A stretch of DNA of 64,000 nucleotides from a bacterium (GCA_021789605.1 JAJYJI010000001.1:113880-177879); one strand, 5' to 3'. Positions 9,044-19,573 are shown, counted from the stretch's first letter. Numbers and translations are program-made. Notes: generated from the sequence alone by a model not told the origin.

Positions 9044-9859
9044 ATGGAAAATGAAACGGCAGGAAATGAAACGGCAGGAAAATACCTCCGGCGGAAAAGG
9101 GAAGCCTTAGGCCTCACCGTAGATGAGGTTTCCGGCGCTTCAAAAATCAGGCCCGGATATATAGAAGCCATAGAAAACGACGACTTTTCCCCGTTCTCTT
9201 CGCCCCACCTTTTAAAAGGATACGTTAAACTCATAGTAAAAACGCTCGGCGCCGACGATAAGGAAGTTCTAGATTTGCTGGAGCCGGATATGAAGGAAAG
9301 ATTTAAGGACAGGCGCATCGAAGACATAGTGGGGACGAGCTTTAAAGAAGAAAGACAAAAATACGAAAAATTAAGAAAAAGAGTTTTGTATATCGCCGTC
9401 ATATGGCTTATTGCCGTAATTTTAATTTATGCCTCCGTAAAGGCCTATGAATTTGTCAGGGCGGGAAATTTAACTTTCCCGTTTAATTTTAGTCCGGTTA
9501 AGGCCGGCGGGTCTTTGAGCAATGGTTTTGCGCGGCAAAAATCAGGGAACCTGAACGCAGGGTCAAAAACAGAGCCCTCTTCTTCGCCGCACCCTACTCC
9601 TTCGCCGTCTCGTTATGCCGTAATTTTAACGGGAAAAGTTATAGAAAGAACATGGGTTTCCGTTGAAACGGAAGAAGGCGGCCAAAAAACGCAAATGCTG
9701 TATCCCGGGGATACGGAGGTCTGGAAGGCGAAACGGAAATTAAAAATAAAGATAGGCAACGGCGGCGGCATTATTTTAAATTATAACGGAAAAAATATTG
9801 GAAAGCCCGGCGGAGAAAAACAGGTCGTAACGTTAAATTTTCCCCGGAACAGGCATTAA
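9044..9859 (+). CDS. RodZ-like protein: cytoplasmic HTH_25, TM helix, DUF4115-type C-terminus
   Basis: GKYLRRKREALGLTVDEVSGASKIRPGYIEAIENDDF; TM helix; C-terminal W/YPGDTEVWKAKRKLKIKIGNGGGIILNYNGKNIGKPG. Confidence 0.8.
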   Translation: MENETAGNETAGKYLRRKREALGLTVDEVSGASKIRPGYIEAIENDDFSPFSSPHLLKGYVKLIVKTLGADDKEVLDLLEPDMKERFKDRRIEDIVGTSFKEERQKYEKLRKRVLYIAVIWLIAVILIYASVKAYEFVRAGNLTFPFNFSPVKAGGSLSNGFARQKSGNLNAGSKTEPSSSPHPTPSPSRYAVILTGKVIERTWVSVETEEGGQKTQMLYPGDTEVWKAKRKLKIKIGNGGGIILNYNGKNIGKPGGEKQVVTLNFPRNRH

Positions 9860-10599
9860 CCCTTTTTTTTGTCCTTAATCCCGCGTCCTATTTTATCGGA
9901 AATTAAGGAGGCGCTTAACAATATAAAGCCCAATGCCGGAATAATTAAGATTAAATCGTCGTCTTCGATGCTAATTCCTATTCCCTGAACGCCCCAGTAT
10001 ATTCCGAAGCTTAAGAGCAAAACCGCGGCTACGCCTTTAATCCAGTGGGACGGTATCTTCCTGAAATATTTCCTCAGGTATATAGATAAGATAAGGACGG
10101 CGGCGGAACTTATTATAAGGGCGGAAATTACGGAAAACCATTGGTCTTCGGTAATTGCAAGCGGAACGGCTACTACTGCCACCTCAAATGCTTCTATTAT
10201 TACGGCATTCAGAGCTACTATAAAAGATTTAAACGAACATTTCCGGTGTTTTACCTCCGCGGTTTCCGCCTTTTTAAAAAGAGGTTTTTCTCCCAACTTT
10301 TTTGAAAACGGGGTAAGATAAAATATAAAACTGAGCAGTTTATAGGAAAAATAAAGGCCTACGGAAAGCAGTACCGCGCCTATTATTAATTTAACGGTAT
10401 ATATCGGAACGGTTTTAATAAGGGCTATTCCGCCGGTAAAAAGAATTATCAGCGTCCCTAAAAATCCTATTATTCCTCCGGCAAGGGCGCTCGACAGTCC
10501 GACGTCTTCCCCGACTACGAAAACTATGGCGGCTACTTCGCTGAGTTCGACTATCGATACCGAAAATACGGTTACGAATATGAGAATATTGAAATTCAT
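9856..10599 (-). CDS. Multi-pass membrane protein (TMEM165/GDT1-like or COG4280-like)
   Basis: Two-fold repeated hydrophobic segments with VELSEVAAIVFVVGE and IEAFEVAVVAVPLA acidic motifs. Confidence 0.55.
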   Translation of the reverse strand: MNFNILIFVTVFSVSIVELSEVAAIVFVVGEDVGLSSALAGGIIGFLGTLIILFTGGIALIKTVPIYTVKLIIGAVLLSVGLYFSYKLLSFIFYLTPFSKKLGEKPLFKKAETAEVKHRKCSFKSFIVALNAVIIEAFEVAVVAVPLAITEDQWFSVISALIISSAAVLILSIYLRKYFRKIPSHWIKGVAAVLLLSFGIYWGVQGIGISIEDDDLILIIPALGFILLSASLISDKIGRGIKDKKKG

Positions 10600-10758
10600 T
10601 TTTTTTATTATATCAGATTATTATTCGCGCAAACAAGAAAAAACCAACGGTTATTTTTCCCCGTGTAAGTTTTTCCTATTGACTTTTTAAATATTAAGTA
10701 ATAAGCTAAATTATTATTAATACCAAAATTCATAACATTATTTTAAGGAGGCGACATT

Positions 10759-10992
10759 ATGGCGGTAACACCCAACAAAACACTCGACGCAAGCGGCTTG
10801 TCCTGTCCGCTGCCCATCGTCAAAACAAAAAAAGAGATAGACACTATGGGTTCGGGGCAGGTTTTAGAGGTAATATCCACCGACCCGGGTTCTAAGAACG
10901 ATATGGTTGCATGGTGCAATAGGACTGGGAATAAGCTTTTGGAGTCCAAGGAAGAAGGCGGAAAATTTAAGTTTTATGTTCAAAAATCATAA
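10759..10992 (+). CDS. TusA-family sulfurtransferase (copy 1)
   Basis: LDASGLSCPLPIVKTKKEIDTMGSGQVLEVISTDPG; preceded by AAGGAGG. Confidence 0.9.
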   Translation: MAVTPNKTLDASGLSCPLPIVKTKKEIDTMGSGQVLEVISTDPGSKNDMVAWCNRTGNKLLESKEEGGKFKFYVQKS

Positions 10993-11117
10993 TTCTTCAA
11001 GGAAAATCCCGTCTGTTTAAAAATTTCGACCTTGAACGCCGGCGCTATATTTAACGATTTAGCGCATTGGTTTTTTCGGACGGCAGGTTTTATCCATTAT
11101 GTAATATATTATTATAT

Positions 11118-11145
11118 AACGGGGACGGATTAGTTTGTCCCCGTT
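11118..11145 (+). terminator. Candidate hairpin terminator AACGGGGAC…GTCCCCGTT
   Basis: 9-bp perfect stem with 10-nt loop; only a weak T-run follows. Confidence 0.45.
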
Positions 11146-11229
11146 TATCGTTCAAGCGGAATGCCGCTAAAATATCGCAGACTAAATTGCCGCCCGCGAT
11201 TTTTTCTCAAAAATATCCCATAATTTCAG

Positions 11230-12090
11230 ATGAATGCCGAAAATAAAGATGCCGACGCAAAAAAAGAAGTAAGGATGTCTTTTTTAGAGCATTTTTCCGA
11301 ACTGAGAAAAAGGATATTTTATACATTTGCGGCGCTTGTAATATGCATGGGTTTTTCATGGCATCTTTCCTATAAGGTTATAAATTTTATAGAACTGCCA
11401 TTAGAGAGACCTACTTATATTACGTATTTTTCGGGATACGCAAAAACTGTAATAAAAAAAGACGCCCCTTCCGTATATTATTCATTCGGCCTTAATAAAA
11501 CCCCCAAAAAATTCATAAAACATATTCTTCATTATTCAAGGCCGTTAGAGCCTTTTTTTATGCAGGTCAAGGTATCGCTTATCTTAGGGTTTATTTTTGC
11601 GCTCCCTTTTATTTTATTTCAGATATGGCAGTTTATAAAACCCGGACTGCTAAAAAGGGAAAGGATGTATTTGCTGCCTTTTTTGTTTTTCGGAACGCTG
11701 TTCTTTATTTCCGGAACGGTATTTATGATTTTATATATATGGCCTGCCGTTATTAATTTCTCGTTGAGCTATCAGAGCCCCGGCCTTTCCCCGCTGATAA
11801 ATTTAACCCATTATATAGATTTTGCTTTAAGGCTGGCCTTAATATTCGGCCTTATATTTGAACTGCCGCTTATTTCCGCCCTTTTTTCGCTTGCAGGCAT
11901 ATTGAAACCCGGACTGCTTAAAAAATACAGAAAGTACGCCTTGATATTAAGCCTTATTATCGCGGCTTTTCATGCAGATTTAGTCACCATGTTTTTCATA
12001 GCCGTTCCGCTGTATTCAATGTATGAGTTAAGCGTTTTAATATCTTCCTTAATATGGAAATTTAAAAAAGGCTCCGAAGGCTCTGCCTAA
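11230..12090 (+). CDS. tatC: Sec-independent protein translocase TatC
   Basis: SFLEHFSELRKRIFYTFAALVI; FALPFILFQIWQFIKPGLLKRER; FELPLISALFSLAGI. Confidence 0.93.
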   Translation: MNAENKDADAKKEVRMSFLEHFSELRKRIFYTFAALVICMGFSWHLSYKVINFIELPLERPTYITYFSGYAKTVIKKDAPSVYYSFGLNKTPKKFIKHILHYSRPLEPFFMQVKVSLILGFIFALPFILFQIWQFIKPGLLKRERMYLLPFLFFGTLFFISGTVFMILYIWPAVINFSLSYQSPGLSPLINLTHYIDFALRLALIFGLIFELPLISALFSLAGILKPGLLKKYRKYALILSLIIAAFHADLVTMFFIAVPLYSMYELSVLISSLIWKFKKGSEGSA

Positions 12091-12103
12091 GTCCGGCCGC
12101 CGG

Positions 12104-14026
12104 TCATATAAAATTAAGTATTTTTATATATCCGTTAAAAAACTCAAATATAATCCCGTTAACCTCTATTTTATTTTCGGCAATTTTATCCCGCCCGTTA
12201 AATCCTAAAATATCTTCGGCCATTTTATGCCTGTTAAACATCATCGCTTTGTGCTTTATATCGTTATTTTGCGAAGATTCTTTTACGTTAAAGGTAAAAT
12301 AGCAATTAGAGAAATTATTTTTTTTGGAATTCTTGTTTTTAAATTCCCTACGGTTAATGTCCGAAAGGGTGATATTCCTAATTAAAAACTTAGGCTGTTC
12401 GTTAAGGGGGCCGTATGGGGACATCAATTTTACGATTTCCGCCAACTCTTTATCCGCAAGGCAATCCAAATTTATTTCTTCATCATAGCCGATTTCCGGA
12501 TGCGCATGCAGGCCATCGCCAAAGACGCTTGAAGAAACGTCAGAGCCTTCAAGGAACCGGTCATTTTTAACGGCGGCTATAAAATCGTCGGTATCTTTGC
12601 CCTTATCTATCGTTAATCCGCAGGCCATTTTGTGGCCGCCAAATTTTGCAAAAAAGGACTCGTAATTTTTTAAAAGCGCGTAAATGTCGATGTCGCCGCA
12701 AGACCTTGCGGAGCCGATGAAAACGTCTTTCTTATATCCGGTAAGAAGCAAAACCGGCTTTTGCAGATAATCGGCTAATTTGGAAGAAACTATTCCTATT
12801 ACGCCGGGGTGCCACGATTCGCCCTTCAGGACTAAAACCCGCGCCTCTTCTTCCGATTTGCCGCCTTCTCTTATAACGTTCATTGCGTCGTTAAAACAGC
12901 CGTCTTCGAGCAGCTGTCTTTTTCTGTTGAAAGATTCCAGTTCTTGAGCCAGACCGTAAGCCGCGCTATAATCTTTTTGCGTTAAAAGCTCCACGGCGAC
13001 GGAAGGGTCTCCGACCCTTCCTGCCGCATTGATTTTAGGGGCAATTTTCCACGCGACGTCCGATTCGTTTACGTTATCGAAATGCAGTCCGCAAATGCGC
13101 CTTAATTCTTTTATACCCGGACGGGGATTGCTATTGAGAATTTTAAGCCCGTAATGCGTTAGCGTCCTGTTGTCTCCGTACATAGGAACTATGTCGGCTA
13201 TTATGCCTAGGCATACTATGTCCAGATAATCTTTAAGGTTTGGATACGAAGCCAGCAGCCCTTCTTTTACTAAATGTTTTCTGAGGGCGATGCCTAGATT
13301 GAACGCTATGCCGACCCCCGGCAAAAATTTAAAAGGAAATTTATCGCCTTTACGTTTGGGGTTGAGTATTGCAAAAGCATCCGGCAGAATCTCCGTTTCC
13401 GCGCTGACGGGAACTTCATGGTGGTCGCATATTATGACGTCTATATTTTTAGAAGCGGCGTATGAAACTTCTCTGGCGTTGGTAATGCCCAAATCTACCG
13501 TTACAAGAAGAGAAAGCGGTTTGCTTCCGTTTTTGTTTATAAAATCGCAAATTTCGTTAATCGGTTCTATTCCGAGCCCGTAGCCGTCTTTTATCCTGTC
13601 CGGCAATTTATAAAAAATGGAAGAATCTGCATTATCCGGTTTCATTAGCTTCTTAAGTTCCCTTAAAAAAGAAACAAGAAAAGAAGTGGATGTTATTCCG
13701 TCGACGTCGTAATCGCCGTAAACGCAGATAGATTCGTTTTCGAGCATTGCTTTCGTTATACGTCGGACGGACTTTTCCATATCGGACATAAGGAAGGGGT
13801 CGTTTAAAGATTTTAAAGACGGATTTAAATAGTTATCTACGAAACATTCCAGAAGACCGCCTGAATGTCTGCAGGCCTCTTCATCGCCGGAACAGGACGG
13901 TCCGGAGAGAAAAGGGTCGAAGTCTAACTGGGAGATTAATCTTTTAAGGACTAAAGATAAGGCGGTATCGTTGAAAGTTAAAGGAAGGCGCTCTTTTAAG
14001 TATTCATATACATATTTTTTTTCCAT
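12104..14026 (-). CDS. recJ: Single-stranded-DNA exonuclease RecJ
   Basis: CVYGDYDVDGITSTSFL, VTVDLGITN, VIICDHHEVP, DIVCLGIIADIVPM, GHKMACGLTI. Confidence 0.95.
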   Translation of the reverse strand: MEKKYVYEYLKERLPLTFNDTALSLVLKRLISQLDFDPFLSGPSCSGDEEACRHSGGLLECFVDNYLNPSLKSLNDPFLMSDMEKSVRRITKAMLENESICVYGDYDVDGITSTSFLVSFLRELKKLMKPDNADSSIFYKLPDRIKDGYGLGIEPINEICDFINKNGSKPLSLLVTVDLGITNAREVSYAASKNIDVIICDHHEVPVSAETEILPDAFAILNPKRKGDKFPFKFLPGVGIAFNLGIALRKHLVKEGLLASYPNLKDYLDIVCLGIIADIVPMYGDNRTLTHYGLKILNSNPRPGIKELRRICGLHFDNVNESDVAWKIAPKINAAGRVGDPSVAVELLTQKDYSAAYGLAQELESFNRKRQLLEDGCFNDAMNVIREGGKSEEEARVLVLKGESWHPGVIGIVSSKLADYLQKPVLLLTGYKKDVFIGSARSCGDIDIYALLKNYESFFAKFGGHKMACGLTIDKGKDTDDFIAAVKNDRFLEGSDVSSSVFGDGLHAHPEIGYDEEINLDCLADKELAEIVKLMSPYGPLNEQPKFLIRNITLSDINRREFKNKNSKKNNFSNCYFTFNVKESSQNNDIKHKAMMFNRHKMAEDILGFNGRDKIAENKIEVNGIIFEFFNGYIKILNFI

Positions 14027-14071
14027 ATCCTGCTTTTGGTTCCGGATTTGCTTCTCCGGAAATTTATTGCC

Positions 14072-14986
14072 TTAACGAGAATAATGTTTTTCATTTAAAA
14101 TTACCATTATGGGGCTTGCGATGAATATCGACGAATAGGTTCCTATAATGACCCCGTATAATAATGTAAAGGCAAAGTCGTGCAGCACTATGCCTCCGAG
14201 AAAAAATAGGGATAGCACGACTAGTATAACGGTCAGCGAAGTAACGACGGTTCTGGTTAAGACTTCGTTTATGCTTTTATTTACAATGTCTTTTAAATCG
14301 ATATGTTTTGCTTTTTCCGCATCAGTTTTAAGATTTTCCCTTATCCTGTCGAAAACTACGACTTTATCGGTAAGGGAATATCCGGCAACGGTTAAAATAG
14401 CGGTAATAACAAGCAGTGTTATCTCTTTTTGAAAAATAAAAATTACTCCGAGAAGCGCCATAACGTCGTGAGCCAATCCTATCGCGGCCGCGAGGCCGAA
14501 TCTGAATTCGAAGCGCCATGTAATATAGAGCATTATCGCTATAATAGAAATAATAATAGCGATAACCGCGTCTCTCGAAAGTTTCTTTCCTACGGAAGGA
14601 CCTATCATCTCGCTGTTAATGACTTTGGGGGGATTTTTTTTGTAAGATTCTTTAATGGTCCGTTTAATTTTGGCGGTATATTCGTTTAAATCTTTTGCCA
14701 CTGCTTTCGTCTGGATTATAACATTGTTTTTGCCTTTTATCTTGACGATTTTTAAGTCTTTAAATCCGGCGGGCAAAAGCGTTTTTCTTATGGAAGATAT
14801 AGAAATTTTATGTTTAAAAGCCAGCTCCATGGAAAGTCCGCCCGTGAAATCTATCCCTATCCTCGCCGTTCCGGATATCATAGAGATTAGTTCTATGAAT
14901 CCAAGCAAAACAAGGACGGAAGATAAAACGAAGGAATATTTTTTTTTGCCGATAAAATTAAAATGCGTATTTTTAATTAATTCCAA
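14072..14986 (-). CDS. secF: Protein translocase subunit SecF
   Basis: IGIDFTGGLSMEL; GYSLTDKVVVFDRIREN; FALLYGVIIGTYSSIFIASPI. Confidence 0.95.
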   Translation of the reverse strand: MELIKNTHFNFIGKKKYSFVLSSVLVLLGFIELISMISGTARIGIDFTGGLSMELAFKHKISISSIRKTLLPAGFKDLKIVKIKGKNNVIIQTKAVAKDLNEYTAKIKRTIKESYKKNPPKVINSEMIGPSVGKKLSRDAVIAIIISIIAIMLYITWRFEFRFGLAAAIGLAHDVMALLGVIFIFQKEITLLVITAILTVAGYSLTDKVVVFDRIRENLKTDAEKAKHIDLKDIVNKSINEVLTRTVVTSLTVILVVLSLFFLGGIVLHDFAFTLLYGVIIGTYSSIFIASPIMVILNEKHYSR

Positions 14987-15047
14987 TTTTTTTAAACTCC
15001 CTAAGTCTGAAATTTACGTTATTGTTATTTAGTATCGACCGGTATAA

Positions 15048-16628
15048 CTAAATGCTTAATTTATTAAGCTCTTTTTTGTTGGATATAATATCGAATATTA
15101 CTTTCGTACCGACTAAAGACGTGAAGAGATTTATAATGATGCCGAGCGAAAGGGTTACGGCAAAACCCTTAACCGGACCCGAACCGAAATAAAAGAGAAC
15201 GGCGGCCGTTATAAGAGCCGTAACATGCGAATCCAGAATCGTAAAAAAAGCCTTATTGTAACCGTTTTCGATAGCTATTACGACGGGTTTATTTTCCCTA
15301 AGCTCCTCCCTTATCCTTTCAAAAATAAGGACGTTTGAATCCACGGACATACCGATGGTCAATATAATTCCGGCGATGCCGGGAAGCGTAAGGGTCGCTC
15401 CGAACAGCGAAAGCGCGGCCATAAGGAACAATACGTTTTCTATAAGCGCAAAGTCCGCGATTAAACCCGAAAATTTATAATAAAATATCATAAACCCGAC
15501 CACCAGAATAGTGCCTACTACGGCCGCAAGCATGCCATCGCGTATAGAATCTGCGCCGAGCGTCGGGCCTACCGTATTATTCTGAATAATTTTTACGGGA
15601 GCCGGCAGGGCTCCGGAACGAAGAGCAATCGCAAGGTTGTTTGCCTGAGCCATAGTAAATCTTCCGGAAATAGAGGCGTTTCCGCCGAGTATGGGCTCTT
15701 CTATTACGGGAGCGGAAATTACGTTGTTATCGAGTATTATGGCGAGCCTTTTGCCCGTGTATTTTGTAGTTATGTCCGCAAATCGTTTTGCTCCCGCGGA
15801 ATTCAGAGAAACGCCGACGACCGGCTGATTGTAGCGGTTCATTTGAACATTTGCGCTTGAAATGTCCGCTCCGCCCATTAAAACGGGTTTTTTAATAAGG
15901 TACGGTCTTTTTGCCGTTTTATGGGTGTACTTGTTATATGAAACATGATAAAGAATTTCATCGCCTTCGGGAATTTTTCCGTTTGCCGCGTTAGGCATGA
16001 CGCTCTCGTCATCGACCAGCTTAAATGTAAGCCTTGCGGTTTTTCCTATAAGTTTAATCGCCTGTTTGACGTTTTTAACCCCGGGCATTTCGACGACGAT
16101 TAAGTCGCTCCCCTGACGCGCTATTTTAGGAGAGACGAGGCCGAACTGGTCTATCCTGTTCCTCATAACCTCTATGGCTCCGCTGACGGATTCTTTCTTG
16201 TATCCGGCGAGAGCGGAGGGTTTAAAAGCGATTTCGCCGCCGGAAAGTTCCAGCGACCCGTGGTGGTCTTTTAAATATTTTTCGAGCGCCGCGGCGGAGG
16301 ATTTATTTTTTAAGAAACCGGCGCTTAAGTTTATATGGTTATTTACAAAGCTAAAATCGTTTTCGTTTCCTATGCCTTTGCTTTTTACGAAAGATTTTAT
16401 ATCGGAGTAATCCCTGTAAAGTTTTTCCGTTATAGCTTTATTGATTTCTACTTTTTCGACGAGATATACGCCCCCCTGAAGGTCAAGCCCCAGATGCATT
16501 TCCGCGTTGCCGATAACGGCTTTCCACCAGCCCGGCGAATTTGGATAAATCGAAGGGACAATCGAAAAAAGGGATATAAATATAAAAACTGATATTAATA
16601 TTACGCGAGTTTTAACCGGTTTCATCAA
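15048..16628 (-). CDS. secD: Protein translocase subunit SecD
   Basis: LGLDLQGGVYLV; GGNASISGRFTMAQANNLAIALRSGALPAPV; GMSVDSNVLIFERIREEL. Confidence 0.95.
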   Translation of the reverse strand: MMKPVKTRVILISVFIFISLFSIVPSIYPNSPGWWKAVIGNAEMHLGLDLQGGVYLVEKVEINKAITEKLYRDYSDIKSFVKSKGIGNENDFSFVNNHINLSAGFLKNKSSAAALEKYLKDHHGSLELSGGEIAFKPSALAGYKKESVSGAIEVMRNRIDQFGLVSPKIARQGSDLIVVEMPGVKNVKQAIKLIGKTARLTFKLVDDESVMPNAANGKIPEGDEILYHVSYNKYTHKTAKRPYLIKKPVLMGGADISSANVQMNRYNQPVVGVSLNSAGAKRFADITTKYTGKRLAIILDNNVISAPVIEEPILGGNASISGRFTMAQANNLAIALRSGALPAPVKIIQNNTVGPTLGADSIRDGMLAAVVGTILVVGFMIFYYKFSGLIADFALIENVLFLMAALSLFGATLTLPGIAGIILTIGMSVDSNVLIFERIREELRENKPVVIAIENGYNKAFFTILDSHVTALITAAVLFYFGSGPVKGFAVTLSLGIIINLFTSLVGTKVIFDIISNKKELNKLSI

Positions 16629-16726
16629 GTTTCACCATTGAATTAAAATAATTTTTAAAAATATAACATAATACTGATAAAAATTCCACAGTTTTTATCC
16701 GCCCGTTATATGCGGCGCCGTTTTGC

Positions 16727-17083
16727 TTACTGCTGTTTTATCGTTTTCGTAGCGATGGCGCTTTTCGTAACCTTAATTTTAACGTCTTTTGCGATTTCGA
16801 TAGTAAAAACCTGCTCGGCTATTCCGGTTATAATTCCGAAAATACCGCCGTTGGTAAGGACTTCGTCTCCGACCTTAAGGGATTCGAGCATTTTTTTATG
16901 GTCTTTCGTCCTTTTTTGCTGGGGAAGTATTACCAAAAGATAAAATATCGCCACTATGGCTATAAGCGGAGCAAAATTTAACAAGGTCGATTTCCAGCCT
17001 CCGTTTGCCGGCGATGCGGCGGCATAGGCGTTTTTTACGGCAAAAAGATTGAACGTTTTTGATAAGTCCGATAAAATTTTCAT
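16727..17083 (-). CDS. yajC: Preprotein translocase subunit YajC
   Basis: YLLVILPQQKRTKDHKKMLESLKVGDEVLTNGGIFGIITGI. Confidence 0.93.
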   Translation of the reverse strand: MKILSDLSKTFNLFAVKNAYAAASPANGGWKSTLLNFAPLIAIVAIFYLLVILPQQKRTKDHKKMLESLKVGDEVLTNGGIFGIITGIAEQVFTIEIAKDVKIKVTKSAIATKTIKQQ

Positions 17084-17202
17084 AAATACCCCTTGTTTTT
17101 ATTAATTTGTTTTATATTAAAGCCAACAGTTTATCAATCTGTTATTATTTTACGAATTTTATTATATTATATTTATATTGCAAGAAAGTCAAAGCAAAGA
17201 TG

Positions 17203-17250
17203 AACCCTTAATCCCGCAATAGAAATTTTTAATCCTTTCTTGCCGCCTAT
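17203..17250. repeat. 48-bp direct repeat, copy A
   Basis: aacccttaatcccgcaatagaaatttttaatcctttcttgccgcctat; 47/48 identical to 20270-20317. Confidence 0.95.
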
Positions 17251-17310
17251 AATGAGGTAATTTTTGCTTTATTTTATCCCGTAATTATTTTTAAAATATT
17301 TTTATCAAGG

Positions 17311-17769
17311 TCATCTGCAGGCGTTGCCTATTCTGTAGCCGTTTATAGTAAAATTTGAAACACTGGAATTGCCTGCCGCTCCGGTAGATACGGTTTTAAT
17401 TTTGCTCATAAACCTGACCGGTGAAAATATTTTAGTTATACCCTTAGACTTTATCATACCCTTTGGACTTCTGCATATCATAGAATAAACGATAGTATTA
17501 TTCCCCGTGGAATGTTCGTTGAATTTGCAATCCGGCTTAACGGGCGGAACATAAGGACGCGTATTTTTATTATTCTGACAAACAAAAAAGGTCTTGTTGA
17601 AAGGAATGGTAATTTTTCCTCCCATAACGGAAACTGAGCCCTTTTCCGTATCCCTCCAGTATCCGCCCTTTTTTAACTTATAAGCGTAAGCGCTGCCGCC
17701 GGAAATAAAAGACGCTGCACAAACTGCGAATAGTAAGAATAGAAAGAACAATATAAATAATTTTTTCAT
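17311..17769 (-). CDS. Secreted small protein, possibly DUF3617-like
   Basis: Signal peptide MKKLFILFFLFLLFAVCAASFISGGSAYA; conserved Cys pattern (FFVCQNN, DCKFNE, MICRS, NACR); GGAGG RBS upstream of the internal ATG. Confidence 0.6.
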   Translation of the reverse strand: MKKLFILFFLFLLFAVCAASFISGGSAYAYKLKKGGYWRDTEKGSVSVMGGKITIPFNKTFFVCQNNKNTRPYVPPVKPDCKFNEHSTGNNTIVYSMICRSPKGMIKSKGITKIFSPVRFMSKIKTVSTGAAGNSSVSNFTINGYRIGNACR

Positions 17770-17852
17770 AATTGCCTCCGTATATTTTATTTTCACTGCT
17801 TATTTTTAAATGTTAATGAATTATAAAGCGTAAAAATATTGTTTCTATTAAT

Positions 17853-19484
17853 CTATTTTAATAAATTCTGAAAAAAATTAAAAATCGGCTTCGCGCTATT
17901 TTTTACCTTTTTCGTTTCTTCGGACGCGGGGTTATTTAAAGGCGATTGAACCGACGACGTTGGATTGACCGTCCATTTGGGATGTTGAAACACCTGCGGC
18001 GTAATCGCTATGGACGAGTAGTCCCCTGATAGCGTCGCATTGGCGTTCCCTATCTCGCTGACGGGTTCGGCAGAAAGCATTCCGTCTTTAATCGAATAGG
18101 CGGACAGGTTCCCCGTGCTATAATATGTTACGTAAAGGTATTTGCCGGAAGGATCTACGATAATATAATTAGGGTTTGCCAGCCGTCCGTATCCTATTGC
18201 GGTTTCGTTTAATTTAGTTAATACTCCGTTGTCGCCAATACTGTAAGATACTATATTGTTATTTTCCGACGCAAAAAGATATTTCCCGGATGGATCTACC
18301 GCAAGGAAAACCCTACCCGTTGATGACGACTCATAGGGAGTAGAATTTCCTGTATATTCAAGCATCCCGCCGTTAATACCGTATGAAGATATATAACCGT
18401 AATCGGTCTCGGCAACAAAAAGTAAATTGCCGGACTGAACAATGGACTCGGCGCTTTCCGTAGGAATGTTGTCTTGGGACGGGTAGTTATAGGCGCCGCC
18501 TAATAGGGAAAGTATTCCGTTGCTAATCGAATATGAAGAAGCGCCGTGAAATCCATTAACCGCATCGCCGGCTCCGCCGTCCACGTAAAGATATCTGCCG
18601 GAGGGATCTACTATAACGTCTATCGCGCCCTTAAAACCGGAAGACGTCGGGGCGGTAACGCTCACGGTATTAGGCGAAAGCACGCCTTTATCGACGGAAA
18701 AGGATGATACCGTACCTGTATTCCAATCTGTAACGTAAATAAACTTTCCTGAAGGATCGACGGCTAAATGATACGGCTCAAAGCCTGAATTGCGTTCCGT
18801 CGTGCTTAGCGGTCTGCGCGAAAGTACGCCGTTGTGAATAGAATATGATGAAACGGTTCCCATGTTCGCATTAGCGGCATAAAGATATTTACCGGAAGGA
18901 TCTATGGCAACGGAATCCGCGCCTTCTCCTGAACCAATGCTTAACGGGGAAAATGAAAGCTTTCCGCCGGAAACCGACCATGAAAAGACGTTCCCGTTTC
19001 CCTGTGCTGCATAAATAAAATCGCCTATGGTAGTAAAACTAAACGAATATTTTCTTAAAAGACGCATACCTTCCGCCGACTTAATCCTTCTCGTCAAAGT
19101 AACTGTATATCTGGTTCCTGTTGCGAGAGCGCTCGAGGGAACGAATGTGAAAACAGAATCTGCGCCGTTAAAACTAATCGTTCCCGATACCGCGGTTCCA
19201 TCCTGTCCTTTCATGTAAGCGGAAAAATGGGTAAAAGTACTGCGGTCCATCGCTTTGTTAAACTTTACGAAGACTTTAGCATTGAGAAGAATACCGCTGG
19301 AACGATTTTTTGGATTAGTATAAATTACCGAGGGACGCTTTAAACCTGAGAGTCCGGCGGCATTAGCGACTTTAGAAAGCGATGCCGCCGGCATCCCGCC
19401 TAATAAAGACAGTGCAAAAAACGCCGATACTAAAATTGACAGTCTTATCTTATCGAACCATGTTTTTCTGATAGAACTTATCAT
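17853..19484 (-). CDS. Secreted protein with N-terminal Big_5-type Ig-like domain and lactonase/YVTN-type beta-propeller
   Basis: PKNRSSGILLNAKVFVKFNKAMDRSTF (Big_5-like) followed by repeated VDPSGKYLYAANANMGTVSSYSI blades; N-terminal signal peptide. Confidence 0.85.
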   Translation of the reverse strand: MISSIRKTWFDKIRLSILVSAFFALSLLGGMPAASLSKVANAAGLSGLKRPSVIYTNPKNRSSGILLNAKVFVKFNKAMDRSTFTHFSAYMKGQDGTAVSGTISFNGADSVFTFVPSSALATGTRYTVTLTRRIKSAEGMRLLRKYSFSFTTIGDFIYAAQGNGNVFSWSVSGGKLSFSPLSIGSGEGADSVAIDPSGKYLYAANANMGTVSSYSIHNGVLSRRPLSTTERNSGFEPYHLAVDPSGKFIYVTDWNTGTVSSFSVDKGVLSPNTVSVTAPTSSGFKGAIDVIVDPSGRYLYVDGGAGDAVNGFHGASSYSISNGILSLLGGAYNYPSQDNIPTESAESIVQSGNLLFVAETDYGYISSYGINGGMLEYTGNSTPYESSSTGRVFLAVDPSGKYLFASENNNIVSYSIGDNGVLTKLNETAIGYGRLANPNYIIVDPSGKYLYVTYYSTGNLSAYSIKDGMLSAEPVSEIGNANATLSGDYSSIAITPQVFQHPKWTVNPTSSVQSPLNNPASEETKKVKNSAKPIFNFFQNLLK

Positions 19485-19573
19485 AATAATTCCTCCGTTT
19501 AACGGGCATTTTTATATCGTTTAAATTAAACAATCTAAATATTAACATTAGTGCTTACGGCCACTGGGAGCAT

